A stretch of DNA of 64,000 bases from Isoptericola chiayiensis (GCF_013149805.1 NZ_JABEZT010000004.1:186001-250000), one strand, 5' to 3'. Numbered from the stretch's first letter, positions 17,209 to 25,222 are shown. Numbers and translations: made by a program. The notes: generated from the sequence alone by a model not told the origin.

Positions 17209-17588
17209 CGGGGCTGCCCACGCAGGCCGACACCTTGGCGATCTGTCGGCGGTTCGGATGGCAGGAGCGCGAGCCAGGCGCCCTGGTCCACGCGTTGTCC
17301 CGGCCCGCCGGCGTCCGTTTCGGCGTCGAGCTGTACCCGGGAGTGCACGCCAAGGCCGCCGCCCTGATGGACACCGTCAACCGTCTTGATCCCTTGGTCG
17401 ACGGCAACGAGCGCCTGTCCTGGATCCTCGTCCTGCGGACGTATCGACTGGCGGGTCTTCACGTGGAGGCCGGTGACGACGAGGCGGAGTCGTTCGTCCT
17501 GACCGTCGCGGGTCCGCACCTGCCGGTGGAGCAGATCGCGGAGTGGCTCGCGAGCCGCTCCCGTCCCGGTGCATCGATCCGGGGCTGA
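17205..17588 (+). CDS. Doc/Fic-type toxin with altered catalytic motif
   Basis: 127 residues, death-on-curing family: the helix YPGVHAKAAALMDTV leads into LDPLVDGNERLSW. Comparison with the usual actinobacterial form (NHALVDGNKRLAW) shows that the catalytic His is D62 here and the Lys is E69, while D66, G67, N68 and R70 are kept. Doc phosphorylates EF-Tu and the motif His is essential for that reaction, so this copy may be inactive or chemically changed. GTG at 17205 overlaps the antitoxin stop. About 30 bp separate it from the ABC-F gene. Confidence 0.75.
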   Translation: MTGLPTQADTLAICRRFGWQEREPGALVHALSRPAGVRFGVELYPGVHAKAAALMDTVNRLDPLVDGNERLSWILVLRTYRLAGLHVEAGDDEAESFVLTVAGPHLPVEQIAEWLASRSRPGASIRG

Positions 17589-17606
17589 GGCACCAGGGAA
17601 TCCACC

Positions 17607-17612
17607 TAGGCT
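17607..17612 (+). promoter_or_regulatory. -10 hexamer TAGGCT for leaderless ABC-F transcript
   Basis: TAGGCT ends 6 bases before the GTG at 17619 and no ribosome binding site lies in between. In Actinobacteria this spacing places transcription initiation at the start codon itself. Confidence 0.55.
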
Positions 17613-17618
17613 GTTCCG

Positions 17619-19265
17619 GTGCATCTCGTTGCCACCGACCTCGCCTTCGCCTACCCGGGCCGGCACGTCCTGCAGGACGTGCAGGTCCGGGTGTCCGAGG
17701 GCGTCCGGCTCGGTGTGGTGGGGGAGAACGGGTCCGGCAAGTCGACGCTGCTGCACCTGCTCGCCGGCGACCTGACGCCCTCGGCCGGCGAGATCCGTCG
17801 CGCGGGGAGCGTCGCGCTCGTCACGCAGGAGCTCCACGTGACCCCCGGGCGGACCGTCGGCGACCTCGTCGAGGACACGCTCGCCCACCTGCGCGCACTG
17901 GTCACCGAGCTGGAGGCCGTGGCCGCCGGGTTCGACCACGACGGCGGGGACCTGGCCGAGCTGTCCGACGTGCTGGCGCGCGTCGAGCACCTGGCCGCCT
18001 GGGACGCGGACCGGCGCGTCGACGAGGCGCTGAGCCGGCTCGGTGCGGTGCGCGACCTGACCCGGCCGCTGGAGTCCCTCTCGGTCGGGCAGCGCTACCG
18101 GGTCCGGCTGGCCTGCCACCTGGCCGAGCGGGCCGACCTGTTGCTCCTGGACGAGCCGACGAACCACCTCGACGACTCCGGCGTCGCCTACCTGACCGAG
18201 ACGCTGCAGTCGTGGCGCGGCGGCGTCGTGCTCGTCAGCCACGACCGCGAGCTGCTCGACGACGTCGCCACCGCGGTCTACGACCTCGACCCCTCGATGG
18301 ACGGGCCACCGGTGCTCTACGGGCAGCCGGGCTACCACTCTTACCGGTTGAACAAGGCGCAGATGCTGGCGCGCTGGCGTCAGCGCTACCGCACCGAGCA
18401 GGAGCGCCGGGCGACGCTCGAGTTCCGGCTGGACCGCTCCTACGAAGGGCTGTCCGACGAGTGGCGCCCGCCCAAGGGCTCGCAGAAGCACCGCCGCGGC
18501 ACCCGTGCGCGCATCCACGTCAAGGCCGCCGACCGGCTCGTGGAGCAGCTCAAGGCCGAGGCGGTGGACGTGCCGCCGCCCCCGCAGGAGCTCGCGTTCC
18601 CCGACCTGCCGTCGATGTCGCCGGGGTGGGACGCCGCCGAGGCCCTGGTGGAGCTGCGTTCGCCCCGGGTCGAGGCTCCGGACGGTGCCGTGCGGGTCGA
18701 CCTGCCCGGCACCCGGCTGGCCGTGCCGCCGTCGGGCCGGCTGCTCGTGACCGGCGCCAACGGCACCGGCAAGTCGACGCTGCTCGGGGCACTGTGCGGC
18801 ATCCTGCCCCTGGCGCGCGGGAGCCGCACGCTGCGCGAGGGCGTGCGCATCGGCGTCGTCGGGCAGGAGGGGCGGGTGCCCGACGACGGCTCCGACGCGG
18901 CGCGGTCCGGTTTCGACGCGTACGCGGCCGAGGCGCTCGAGCTGCTGTCGCGCGGCGAGCTGGACCCCGACCACCTCGTGCCCGTGGCCGCCCTGGGCCT
19001 GCTGAGCGAGGCCGAGCTGGAGCGGCCGCTGCGGGAGCTGAGCGTGGGGCAGCGGCGCCGGTTCGACGTCGCGCTCGCCCTGCTGCACGCGCCGCACCTG
19101 CTGGTGCTCGACGAACCGACGAACCACCTGTCCGTCGACCTGGTGGACGCCCTCACGCTCGCGCTGCAGCGCACGTCCGCGGCCGTCGTCGTCGCCACCC
19201 ACGACCGCCGGATGCGGGCCGACCTGGCCGACTGGCACCACCTCGACCTCCACCACCCGAGGTAG
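17619..19265 (+). CDS. ABC-F family ATPase, antibiotic-resistance type
   Basis: 548 residues with two ABC domains and no membrane span. The first Walker A is ENGSGKSTLL at about 37-46, the second ANGTGKSTLL near 384-393; Walker B strings are LLLLDEPTNHLDD and LLVLDEPTNHLS. Both signature motifs read LSVGQ rather than LSGGQ. The linker between domains is basic and helical. ABC-F proteins act at the ribosomal E site and either protect against antibiotics or help stalled translation; this short form without a long C-tail is like actinobacterial resistance members. Its TAG stop is supplied by the first unit of a repeat array, so the last residues may have been changed by array insertion. Confidence 0.87.
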   Translation: MHLVATDLAFAYPGRHVLQDVQVRVSEGVRLGVVGENGSGKSTLLHLLAGDLTPSAGEIRRAGSVALVTQELHVTPGRTVGDLVEDTLAHLRALVTELEAVAAGFDHDGGDLAELSDVLARVEHLAAWDADRRVDEALSRLGAVRDLTRPLESLSVGQRYRVRLACHLAERADLLLLDEPTNHLDDSGVAYLTETLQSWRGGVVLVSHDRELLDDVATAVYDLDPSMDGPPVLYGQPGYHSYRLNKAQMLARWRQRYRTEQERRATLEFRLDRSYEGLSDEWRPPKGSQKHRRGTRARIHVKAADRLVEQLKAEAVDVPPPPQELAFPDLPSMSPGWDAAEALVELRSPRVEAPDGAVRVDLPGTRLAVPPSGRLLVTGANGTGKSTLLGALCGILPLARGSRTLREGVRIGVVGQEGRVPDDGSDAARSGFDAYAAEALELLSRGELDPDHLVPVAALGLLSEAELERPLRELSVGQRRRFDVALALLHAPHLLVLDEPTNHLSVDLVDALTLALQRTSAAVVVATHDRRMRADLADWHHLDLHHPR

Positions 19266-19475
19266 GCGAACCCGCCCCGAGGTAGGCAACTTTTCCGCGA
19301 GGTAGGCCAACTCCTCGGCCAGGTAGGCAACGTTCTTGTGAGGTCGGCAACTCGGCTGTGCCGTCCGGTGCGTGGCGGTGCTATCTCGGGCCGATGTTGC
19401 CTACCTCGCCGAGGAGTTGCCTACGTCGCGGGACCCCGGCCTACCCCGCGGAGAAGTTGCCTACCTCGCGGGGCC
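19258..19475. repeat. Convergent 20-bp repeat array, locus 1 (GAGGTAGGC family)
   Basis: Five units with core GAGGTAGGCAAC start at 19258, 19278, 19298, 19318 and 19338 (period 20). After about 55 bp of unrelated sequence, four units in reverse orientation follow (GTTGCCTACCTCGC type, near 19396, 19416, 19436 and 19456). The array lies between the convergent ABC-F and NUDIX-like genes and includes the ABC-F stop codon. Several units are degenerate (GAGGTCGGC, GGCCTACCCCGC), so this looks the oldest of the three arrays. The remaining bases up to 19490 hold nothing else visible. Confidence 0.85.
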
Positions 19476-19490
19476 GGGCCGGTGCCGCGG

Positions 19491-20060
19491 TCAGTCGAGC
19501 CGGCCCACGTGCGCCATCGCCTGGCGCACCAGGGTGCCCTGACCGTTGACCATCTCGGCCTGCACCGTGTCGCTGCAGGCCTCCTCGGGCGTCAGCCACG
19601 CGAGGTCGAGGGCGTTCTGCTGCGGGCGGCAGTCGCCGTTGACGGGCACCACGTAGGCCAGGGAGATCGCGTGCTGGCGCGGGTCGTGGAACGGGGTGAT
19701 GCCCGGCGTCGGGAAGTACTCGGCGACCGTGAAGGGCTGCGGCGAGGCCGGGACCTGCGGCAGCGCCACCGGCCCCAGGTCCTTCTCGATGTGGCGCAGC
19801 AGCGCGTCGCGCACCCGCTCGTGGTACAGCACGCGGCCGGTGACCAGCGCACGGGTCATGGTGCCGAGCGGGGTGGCGCGCAGCAGCAGGCCGACCTCGA
19901 CGACGTCGCCCGACTCGTCCACGCGCACCGGCACGGCGTCGACGTAGACGAGCGGGAGCTGGGCGCGGACGGAGGCGAGCTCCTCGGGCGTCAGCCAGCC
20001 GTTGGCCCCGGACTCGGGGCCCGGCTCGTCGTCAGGGGGGAACTCGGCGGTGTCGGTCAC
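19491..20060 (-). CDS. NUDIX-like DUF4916 family protein
   Basis: 189 residues. The N-terminus is acidic; from about residue 22 (WLTPEELASVRAQLPLVYVDAV) it matches the actinobacterial DUF4916/NUDIX-like family. The exact Nudix box GX5EX7REUXEE is not evident, so hydrolase activity is doubtful. GTG at 20060 is preceded by TAGAAA only 6 bases away, hinting at leaderless expression. It is convergent with the ABC-F gene across the repeat array. Confidence 0.65.
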   Translation of the reverse strand: MTDTAEFPPDDEPGPESGANGWLTPEELASVRAQLPLVYVDAVPVRVDESGDVVEVGLLLRATPLGTMTRALVTGRVLYHERVRDALLRHIEKDLGPVALPQVPASPQPFTVAEYFPTPGITPFHDPRQHAISLAYVVPVNGDCRPQQNALDLAWLTPEEACSDTVQAEMVNGQGTLVRQAMAHVGRLD

Positions 20061-20169
20061 CCCTCGTTTCTACCAGCCGCGTCCCGTGCCGGCCGAGCCG
20101 ACGCCGCCGATGGAATACCCGGCGGCCCGTCGACGCTGTGCCTGACAGCAACCCACGGAAGGACATCGC

Positions 20170-20547
20170 ATGGCTACCGTCGAGCTCACCGACGACACCT
20201 TCGAGCAGACCATCAAGGACAACGACATCGTGCTGGTCGACTTCTGGGCGTCCTGGTGCGGCCCCTGCCGCCAGTTCGCGCCGGTCTTCGAGGCGTCCAG
20301 CGAGGACAACCCCGAGGTCGTCCACGGCAAGATCGACACCGAGGCCCAGCAGCGGATCGCGGGCGCGGCGGGCGTGACCGCCATCCCGACGCTGATGGCG
20401 TTCCGCGAGGGCGTGCTGGTGTTCAACCAGGCCGGCGCTCTGCCGGGCCCGCAGCTCAAGCAGGTCGTCGACGCCGTCAAGGACCTGGACATGGACGAGG
20501 TGCGCGCCCAGATCGCCGCGCAGCAGGACGGCCAGCCGCAGAGCTGA
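20170..20547 (+). CDS. trxA: Thioredoxin
   Basis: 125 residues. The redox motif W29-CGPC (C30, C33) and the cis-Pro in TAIPTLMAF are present. It reduces disulfides in cytoplasmic proteins using thioredoxin reductase. The C-terminal extension after about residue 105 is charged and typical of actinobacterial TrxA-like proteins. GGAAGGA lies 7 bases before the ATG. It is followed at once by a strong bidirectional hairpin. Confidence 0.92.
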   Translation: MATVELTDDTFEQTIKDNDIVLVDFWASWCGPCRQFAPVFEASSEDNPEVVHGKIDTEAQQRIAGAAGVTAIPTLMAFREGVLVFNQAGALPGPQLKQVVDAVKDLDMDEVRAQIAAQQDGQPQS

Positions 20548-20568
20548 CCTCCGCGCACGCACCACGCC

Positions 20569-20607
20569 ACGGACGGCCGCCCGGCACCTCGCCGGGCGGC
20601 CGTCCGT
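20569..20607. terminator. 17-bp-arm hairpin between trxA and GH81 gene
   Basis: 20569-20585 and 20591-20607 are exact complements with a 5-base loop. It stands between convergent genes, 21 bp after the trxA stop and 6 bp from the GH81 stop, so it can serve both strands. Confidence 0.85.
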
Positions 20608-20613
20608 CTGTCG

Positions 20614-23556
20614 TCACTCGAACGGCAGGGTGACCGACGACGCGGACCCGGTCGCGACGGTCGGGGTGCCGTCGCCGAGCACGGACCACAGCTCGACGCG
20701 CACCGTGCCGCCGTCGAGGTCACCGAGCTCTCCGTCGGCCGTGGCGAGGCGGCCCTGCGAGCGGTATGTCTCGTCGCCCGGCACGGGGTCGGTGGCGAAG
20801 TAGGCGTACGTCTCGACCCGGTCGACGGTGCCGTCCCCGGTCAGGTCGTAGGACACGCGCGCCTGCACGGCCTGCCCGACGGCGTCCCCGGCGTCGACGG
20901 CCAGTGTGAACGCGGTGTCGGCTCCGGTGTACGACGCCGTCAGCCCGGTCGCGGTGAGGACGGCCGGCAGGTGCGGGGTGCCGTCCCGGTTGACGCCGTC
21001 GGCCGAGGCGAGCTCGATGCGGCCGTCGTCGCCGGGCTCGGGTACGAGCGTGCCGTCCGGGCCCAGGAACACCTCGGCGGCGAAGTCCGGCGGGACCGTC
21101 GGGTCGGGCGACGGCGTCGGGCAGGTCGGCGGGTCGGTGGGCTCCGGCGTCGGCTCAGGAGTCGGCGTCGGGTCCGGGGTGGGTTCGCTGGGCTCGGGCG
21201 ACGGTGACGGCGACGCGGTGGGCCCGCCGTCGCCGGAGCCGCCGGACCACTCGTGCGCCCCGGTCGCCACCGTGCGACCCGGTGGGACCTCGACGGTCCG
21301 GCCGTCGGAGAACTCCACCGTCAGGTCCGTGGCCGTGACGTTGGCGGCGACGTAGGTGCGCCCGTCCTCGCCGTCGAACGCCGCGGCCAGGGGGTGGTCG
21401 GCGCCGACGTCGGTCGCGAGGGTGCCCAGCGCCCCGAGGTTCGCGACCCAGTGGAAGGTGTGGGCGCGCGTCTCGCCCTCCTCGGGGGTGTACGACGCGC
21501 CGTCGAGCAGACCGAGCGCGCGGTCGGCGTCGCCGAGCGCGAGGTGCTGCCACAGGATGTCCTGCCACACGGTGGGCGGTCCGCCGTTGACCTCCTCGAG
21601 GTGGTCGTAGGCGGCGCGCACGGTCGCGGGGTCCGAACCCAGGTACAGGTGCGACCCGGTGACGGGCAGGGTGTTGATGCCCTGGATCATCTCGGCCTCG
21701 GCGCTGAACCAGGTGGCGTACGAGCCGCCGTCGCCCCAGACCATCCCGACCACGGGGTGCCCGAACTCGTCGGGGTAGACCTCGCCGTCGACGTCGAACC
21801 AGTACCGTTCGATCGCCGCGGCCTGCGTGGCGTACAGGTAGACGCCGGCGTCGCGGACGGCGGTGTCGCCGGTGGCTTCTCCCCATTGGATCAGCGCTCC
21901 GGCGAAGTTCATGCCCTCCGAGCTGGACTCCTGGTTGTTCCCGGCGGCGAACGCGCCGTGCCCGGAGGCCCAGTCGTGGCCGGCGTAGACGTCGAAGTCG
22001 CGCAGGTAGGGGAACCGTTCCTCGCCGCGGTCGTAGCCGTTGGCGTCGCGGATCAGCAGGTCGACCATGCCGCCGTAGTCGGCGGCCCACTGCGGGTCGA
22101 AGCGGGCGAGCGTCGCGGCCGCGGCCACGAAGTAGCCGTAGTGGAAGTGGTGGTCGTTGAGCTCGGTGTCCGAGCCGTAGGACCCCGGGTGCCCGACGAG
22201 CGTGCCCCAGTCGGCGTCGTAGGCGAACACCTGCTCGGTCTTGCCCGCGGACGCGGTGAACCAGTCCGTGAGCACGGCGCGCACGTCGGCCAGGGCGGCG
22301 TCGCGTTGCTGGTCCCGGCCGAGCTGGTCGGCGATCTCGACCACGCGAGTCGCCCGGCCGAGGGCCTTGCCGGTCCAGTAGGTGTCGGCCTCGCGCTGGT
22401 CGAGCGGGTCGTCGATCTCGTCGAGCAGCGTCTCGAGCCGCTCCCGGTCGGCGCCCGACGACGTCGCCACCGCCGGGATCTCGGGCAGCACGCCGGTGTA
22501 CGGGGTCGCGGTGGTGAACTCGGTGGTGCCGGTGAGCACGGCCATGTCGCCGCGCGGGGAGGTGTAGGTGGGTCCGGCCGGCTCGGTGCCGGCGAGGTAC
22601 GCGCTCTGGTGCGGGTACAGCGCGGCGACCGTGCCGCCGTCGTCGGCGCCGGGCCACGGCGTGGTCTCGATCGCGTAGGTGGTGCGCACGACGGCGTCGT
22701 CGGAGTCGTAGGTGTAGTCGGCGCGGGTGCCGGTCACGGGGGAGCGGGCGGCGCCGGTGTAGGCGTCAACGAGCTCGTCGCGGGCATCGGCGTCGACGTC
22801 GGGAAGCAGCGCGACCGCGAACCGTGCGGCCGGGGCGCGCAGCGCGTCGCCGTCCCGCGACCAGGAGACGCCCTCGGGGGCCACCGCGAGGTAGTCGGCC
22901 CCGCCGACGCTGAGCCCGACGCGTCCGGGCTCGTCGAGCCACAGGTCCGCCGCGCCGTTCAGGGTGAGCAGGGCGTCACCGCCGTCGGCCTCGAACCAGG
23001 AGATCGGCAGGCCGTGCCCGATGGTCGCCCGCAGGGTCTGCTCGCCGTCGTCCCAGACGGGGTCGACGGTCCAGTCGGTCCAGCCCCCGACCGCCACGTG
23101 CGGCGCGTCGAGGCCGACGACCCCGGCGCGCAGGTCCTCGGCGTACGGGTAGTGGTACTCGGCGACGCCGGTGCCGTCGCCCGTGACGGCGGCCGTCGTG
23201 GTGTAGGAGATGCCGAGCCCGCCGGCCGACGGCCGGTACGACGCCGGGTGGGCGTGCAGCGGCTCGCTGAACGCGCAGTCCAGCTTCTTGTACGCCAGCG
23301 AGGTCCACCAGTCGTTGGTGGGCAGCGGGGTCGCGGGGGCGTCGTCGGTGACGTAGGCGCGGGGGTCGGCCTCGACGGCGGGACAGGCGTCCGGCGTCGG
23401 GCCGACGGTGTCGGTGGTGTAGCTGCCCGACCCCACCTCGACGACGTCGGCGCTGGCGGGAGCGGCGGTCGCCACGAACGTGGCGGTGAGCAGCGTCAGG
23501 GCTGCGAGCCCGGCGGTGCGGCGGGCGTGGGCGGGGTCCTTCCAGGACAGGGACAT
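20614..23556 (-). CDS. Secreted GH81 endo-1,3-beta-glucanase (laminarinase)
   Basis: 980 residues. A signal peptide ends near ASA-DVV at about residue 36. The GH81 catalytic module spans to about 760; its hallmarks are the LNDHHFHYGYF segment and NNQESSSEGMNF, which holds the catalytic glutamates. A Pro/Thr/Glu linker (about 778-824) with one Cys connects to a C-terminal beta-rich module of about 155 residues, probably carbohydrate-binding; its family could not be named. The enzyme cuts 1,3-beta-glucan of fungal walls, yeast or algae outside the cell. It is monocistronic, with a promoter candidate about 100 bp upstream, and convergent with trxA. Confidence 0.93.
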   Translation of the reverse strand: MSLSWKDPAHARRTAGLAALTLLTATFVATAAPASADVVEVGSGSYTTDTVGPTPDACPAVEADPRAYVTDDAPATPLPTNDWWTSLAYKKLDCAFSEPLHAHPASYRPSAGGLGISYTTTAAVTGDGTGVAEYHYPYAEDLRAGVVGLDAPHVAVGGWTDWTVDPVWDDGEQTLRATIGHGLPISWFEADGGDALLTLNGAADLWLDEPGRVGLSVGGADYLAVAPEGVSWSRDGDALRAPAARFAVALLPDVDADARDELVDAYTGAARSPVTGTRADYTYDSDDAVVRTTYAIETTPWPGADDGGTVAALYPHQSAYLAGTEPAGPTYTSPRGDMAVLTGTTEFTTATPYTGVLPEIPAVATSSGADRERLETLLDEIDDPLDQREADTYWTGKALGRATRVVEIADQLGRDQQRDAALADVRAVLTDWFTASAGKTEQVFAYDADWGTLVGHPGSYGSDTELNDHHFHYGYFVAAAATLARFDPQWAADYGGMVDLLIRDANGYDRGEERFPYLRDFDVYAGHDWASGHGAFAAGNNQESSSEGMNFAGALIQWGEATGDTAVRDAGVYLYATQAAAIERYWFDVDGEVYPDEFGHPVVGMVWGDGGSYATWFSAEAEMIQGINTLPVTGSHLYLGSDPATVRAAYDHLEEVNGGPPTVWQDILWQHLALGDADRALGLLDGASYTPEEGETRAHTFHWVANLGALGTLATDVGADHPLAAAFDGEDGRTYVAANVTATDLTVEFSDGRTVEVPPGRTVATGAHEWSGGSGDGGPTASPSPSPEPSEPTPDPTPTPEPTPEPTDPPTCPTPSPDPTVPPDFAAEVFLGPDGTLVPEPGDDGRIELASADGVNRDGTPHLPAVLTATGLTASYTGADTAFTLAVDAGDAVGQAVQARVSYDLTGDGTVDRVETYAYFATDPVPGDETYRSQGRLATADGELGDLDGGTVRVELWSVLGDGTPTVATGSASSVTLPFE

Positions 23557-23659
23557 GTGTCACCTCGCGGATCGGTCGCTCCGTCACGACTGCCGTCCGG
23601 AAGGCCTCGTCGGCTCCTTTGCCGACTCCGGGTGCGGGCTCGCGGGAGCGGGTGAAATC

Positions 23660-23687
23660 ACGATACGACGATCAGTGACACGTGCAA
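23660..23687 (-). promoter_or_regulatory. Promoter candidate for the GH81 gene
   Basis: Read on the minus strand: TTGCAC (23687-23682), 16-base spacer, TATCGT (23665-23660). This is close to the sigma-A consensus and stands in AT-richer DNA than its surroundings. It would give a leader of about 95 bases. No CebR-type palindrome was found nearby. Confidence 0.45.
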
Positions 23688-23733
23688 CTGGTAGCGGGGG
23701 CAAGCATCTGGCAGGAGCTGAGCGGTCCTTCGG

Positions 23734-24009
23734 CTACGTGGTCCGGCGCGAGTCGTGCTGCCACTCGTCGCGGTAGTCGGGGTGGTCGGCGAAGTCGGCG
23801 GCGCGCTCGCGCATCAGGCCCTCCGCGAGCGCCTCCTCGGCCGGCCCGAACAGCCCCCGCTCGTACCGGTCGGCCGTGTCGTGCAGCTCGCGCAGCCGGG
23901 TGACCTCGTCGGTGTCGAGCCCGTGCCGACGTCGGCCGGCGCGGTGGCGTCCGTCGTGGGCCAGCAGCTCTCTGACGCGCGCCTTGACGAAGGCTGCCAA
24001 CGAAGTCAT
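23734..24009 (-). CDS. Small conserved hypothetical protein
   Basis: 91 residues, no signal peptide or membrane span. It begins MTSLAAFVKARVRELLAH and is rich in Arg, Asp and Glu, with a predicted helical middle (VTRLRELHDTADRYERGLFGPAEEALAEGL). I do not recognise the family. It lies alone between the GH81 promoter region and tRNA-Leu. Codon pattern (GC at third positions) supports a real gene. Confidence 0.55.
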   Translation of the reverse strand: MTSLAAFVKARVRELLAHDGRHRAGRRRHGLDTDEVTRLRELHDTADRYERGLFGPAEEALAEGLMRERAADFADHPDYRDEWQHDSRRTT

Positions 24010-24170
24010 GAGGCCCGTCCTCTCGCACCCCACGGCGGCCCGCGACGCACGCGAGCCGTCCAGTATCGACGATACGCCTCGCGGTGCCCGCCGTCACGGG
24101 TGGTCGCGGGGGACGGGAGACGGGCCCGGCTCCCGCCGGGACGCCGCCCGCGGGTCGGGGCGTCGCCGCA

Positions 24171-24255
24171 TGGTGCGCGAGGTGGGACTCGAACCCACAC
24201 GTCCGAAGACACCAGGACCTAAACCTGGCGCGTCTGCCAGTTCCGCCACTCGCGC
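24171..24255 (-). tRNA. tRNA-Leu (anticodon TAG)
   Basis: The 7-bp acceptor GCGCGAG/CTCGCGC, a long class II variable arm, TTCGAGTCC in the T arm and the anticodon loop TTTAGGT are all present. The 3' CCA is encoded (24173-24171). Reads CUN codons, mainly CUA. Confidence 0.95.
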
Positions 24256-24284
24256 GTGGCCACCCGCATCCTACGGTGCGCCGC

Positions 24285-24764
24285 TCAGGCGTCGAGCCCG
24301 AGCTTCGTGCGCAGCCGCGCCACGTGACCGGTCGCCTTGACGTTGTACTGGGCGAGCTCGACGGTGCCGTCGGCGCCGACCACGACGGTGGAGCGGATCA
24401 CGCCGACGTAGGTGCGCCCGTAGTTCTTCTTCTCGCCCCAGGCCCCGTAGGCCTCGAGGACCTCGTGCTCCGGGTCGGAGGCGAGCGGGAACGTCAGGCC
24501 GTCCCGCTCGACGAACGAGGCGAGCTTGGCGGGCTCGTCCGGCGAGACGCCGACGACGGCGTACCCGGCGCCCTGCAGCGCGTCCAGCGAGTCGCGGAAG
24601 TCGCAGGCCTCCTTGGTGCACCCCGGGGTCATCGCGGCGGGGTAGAAGTACACGACCACGCCGCGCTCCGCCTGCCCGCGCAGCGTCGCCAGGGAGACGG
24701 TGCCGCCGTCGGCGGTCGGCAGGGTGAAGTCGGGGGCGGTGTCGCCGGCGGTCAGACGCGTCAC
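24285..24764 (-). CDS. bcp: Thiol peroxidase Bcp (peroxiredoxin Q)
   Basis: 159 residues, AhpC/TSA fold. The peroxidatic Cys is in TPGCTKEACDF and the resolving Cys five residues later, the standard Bcp spacing. It reduces organic hydroperoxides using thioredoxin. GTG at 24764 is chosen since GAGGAG stands 8 bases upstream and the domain begins directly (VTRLTAGDTAPDF). The gene lies divergent to the GroES-like gene. Confidence 0.92.
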   Translation of the reverse strand: MTRLTAGDTAPDFTLPTADGGTVSLATLRGQAERGVVVYFYPAAMTPGCTKEACDFRDSLDALQGAGYAVVGVSPDEPAKLASFVERDGLTFPLASDPEHEVLEAYGAWGEKKNYGRTYVGVIRSTVVVGADGTVELAQYNVKATGHVARLRTKLGLDA

Positions 24765-24849
24765 TGGGGTGCTCCTCGGCAGGGGTCGGTGCGGGCCGGG
24801 CCCGAGCCTATCCGGCGGCCGGGCGGACGGGACGACGCCGGTTCTCGCG

Positions 24850-24855
24850 TAGCGT
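24850..24855 (+). promoter_or_regulatory. -10 hexamer TAGCGT for GroES-like gene
   Basis: TAGCGT ends 7 bases before GTG 24863, with no ribosome binding site between, as expected for a leaderless transcript; it argues against the in-frame GTG at 24854. Confidence 0.5.
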
Positions 24856-24862
24856 GGGCCCC

Positions 24863-25222
24863 GTGAGTCCCGCCGCACCCAGCTCCTCGTCGACGGACGG
24901 CACGGCCGAGCCGCTGCCGATCCGCATGCTCCACGACCGTGTCCTCGTGGACCCGGAGATCGACCGCGCGGAGCGGCAGTCGTCTGCCGGTCTGGTCATC
25001 CCCGCCACGGCCTCGGGGCCGAAGCGGCTGACCTGGGCCCGGGTGGTAGCCCAGGGTGAGCACGTGCGGCAGGTCGCCGTCGGCGACCGGGTGCTGTACG
25101 ACCCGGAGGACCGGGCGGAGGTCGACCTGGGCGGCACCGACTACGTGCTGCTGCGCGAGCGCGACGTGCACGCGGTGGCCGAGGTCTCCGGCGAGGCCGG
25201 CACCACCGGCCTCTACCTGTGA
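24863..25222 (+). CDS. GroES-like (Cpn10 family) protein
   Basis: 119 residues. After a short Ser/Ala-rich tail, IRMLHDRVLVDPEIDRAERQSSAGLVIP is the Cpn10 beta-barrel start, and VGDRVLYDPEDRAEVDLGG...YVLLRERDV its end. The central mobile loop (SGPKRLTWARVV) is shorter and different from canonical GroES, so it may not bind GroEL. No groL is adjacent. Probably a GroES paralogue common in Actinobacteria rather than the main co-chaperonin. Confidence 0.75.
   Translation: MSPAAPSSSSTDGTAEPLPIRMLHDRVLVDPEIDRAERQSSAGLVIPATASGPKRLTWARVVAQGEHVRQVAVGDRVLYDPEDRAEVDLGGTDYVLLRERDVHAVAEVSGEAGTTGLYL

Noticed and set aside
17619-19265. Classical ABC importer ATPase
   Set aside because: Two ABC domains in one chain, no membrane partner and the ABC-F linker point to a ribosome-associated protein.
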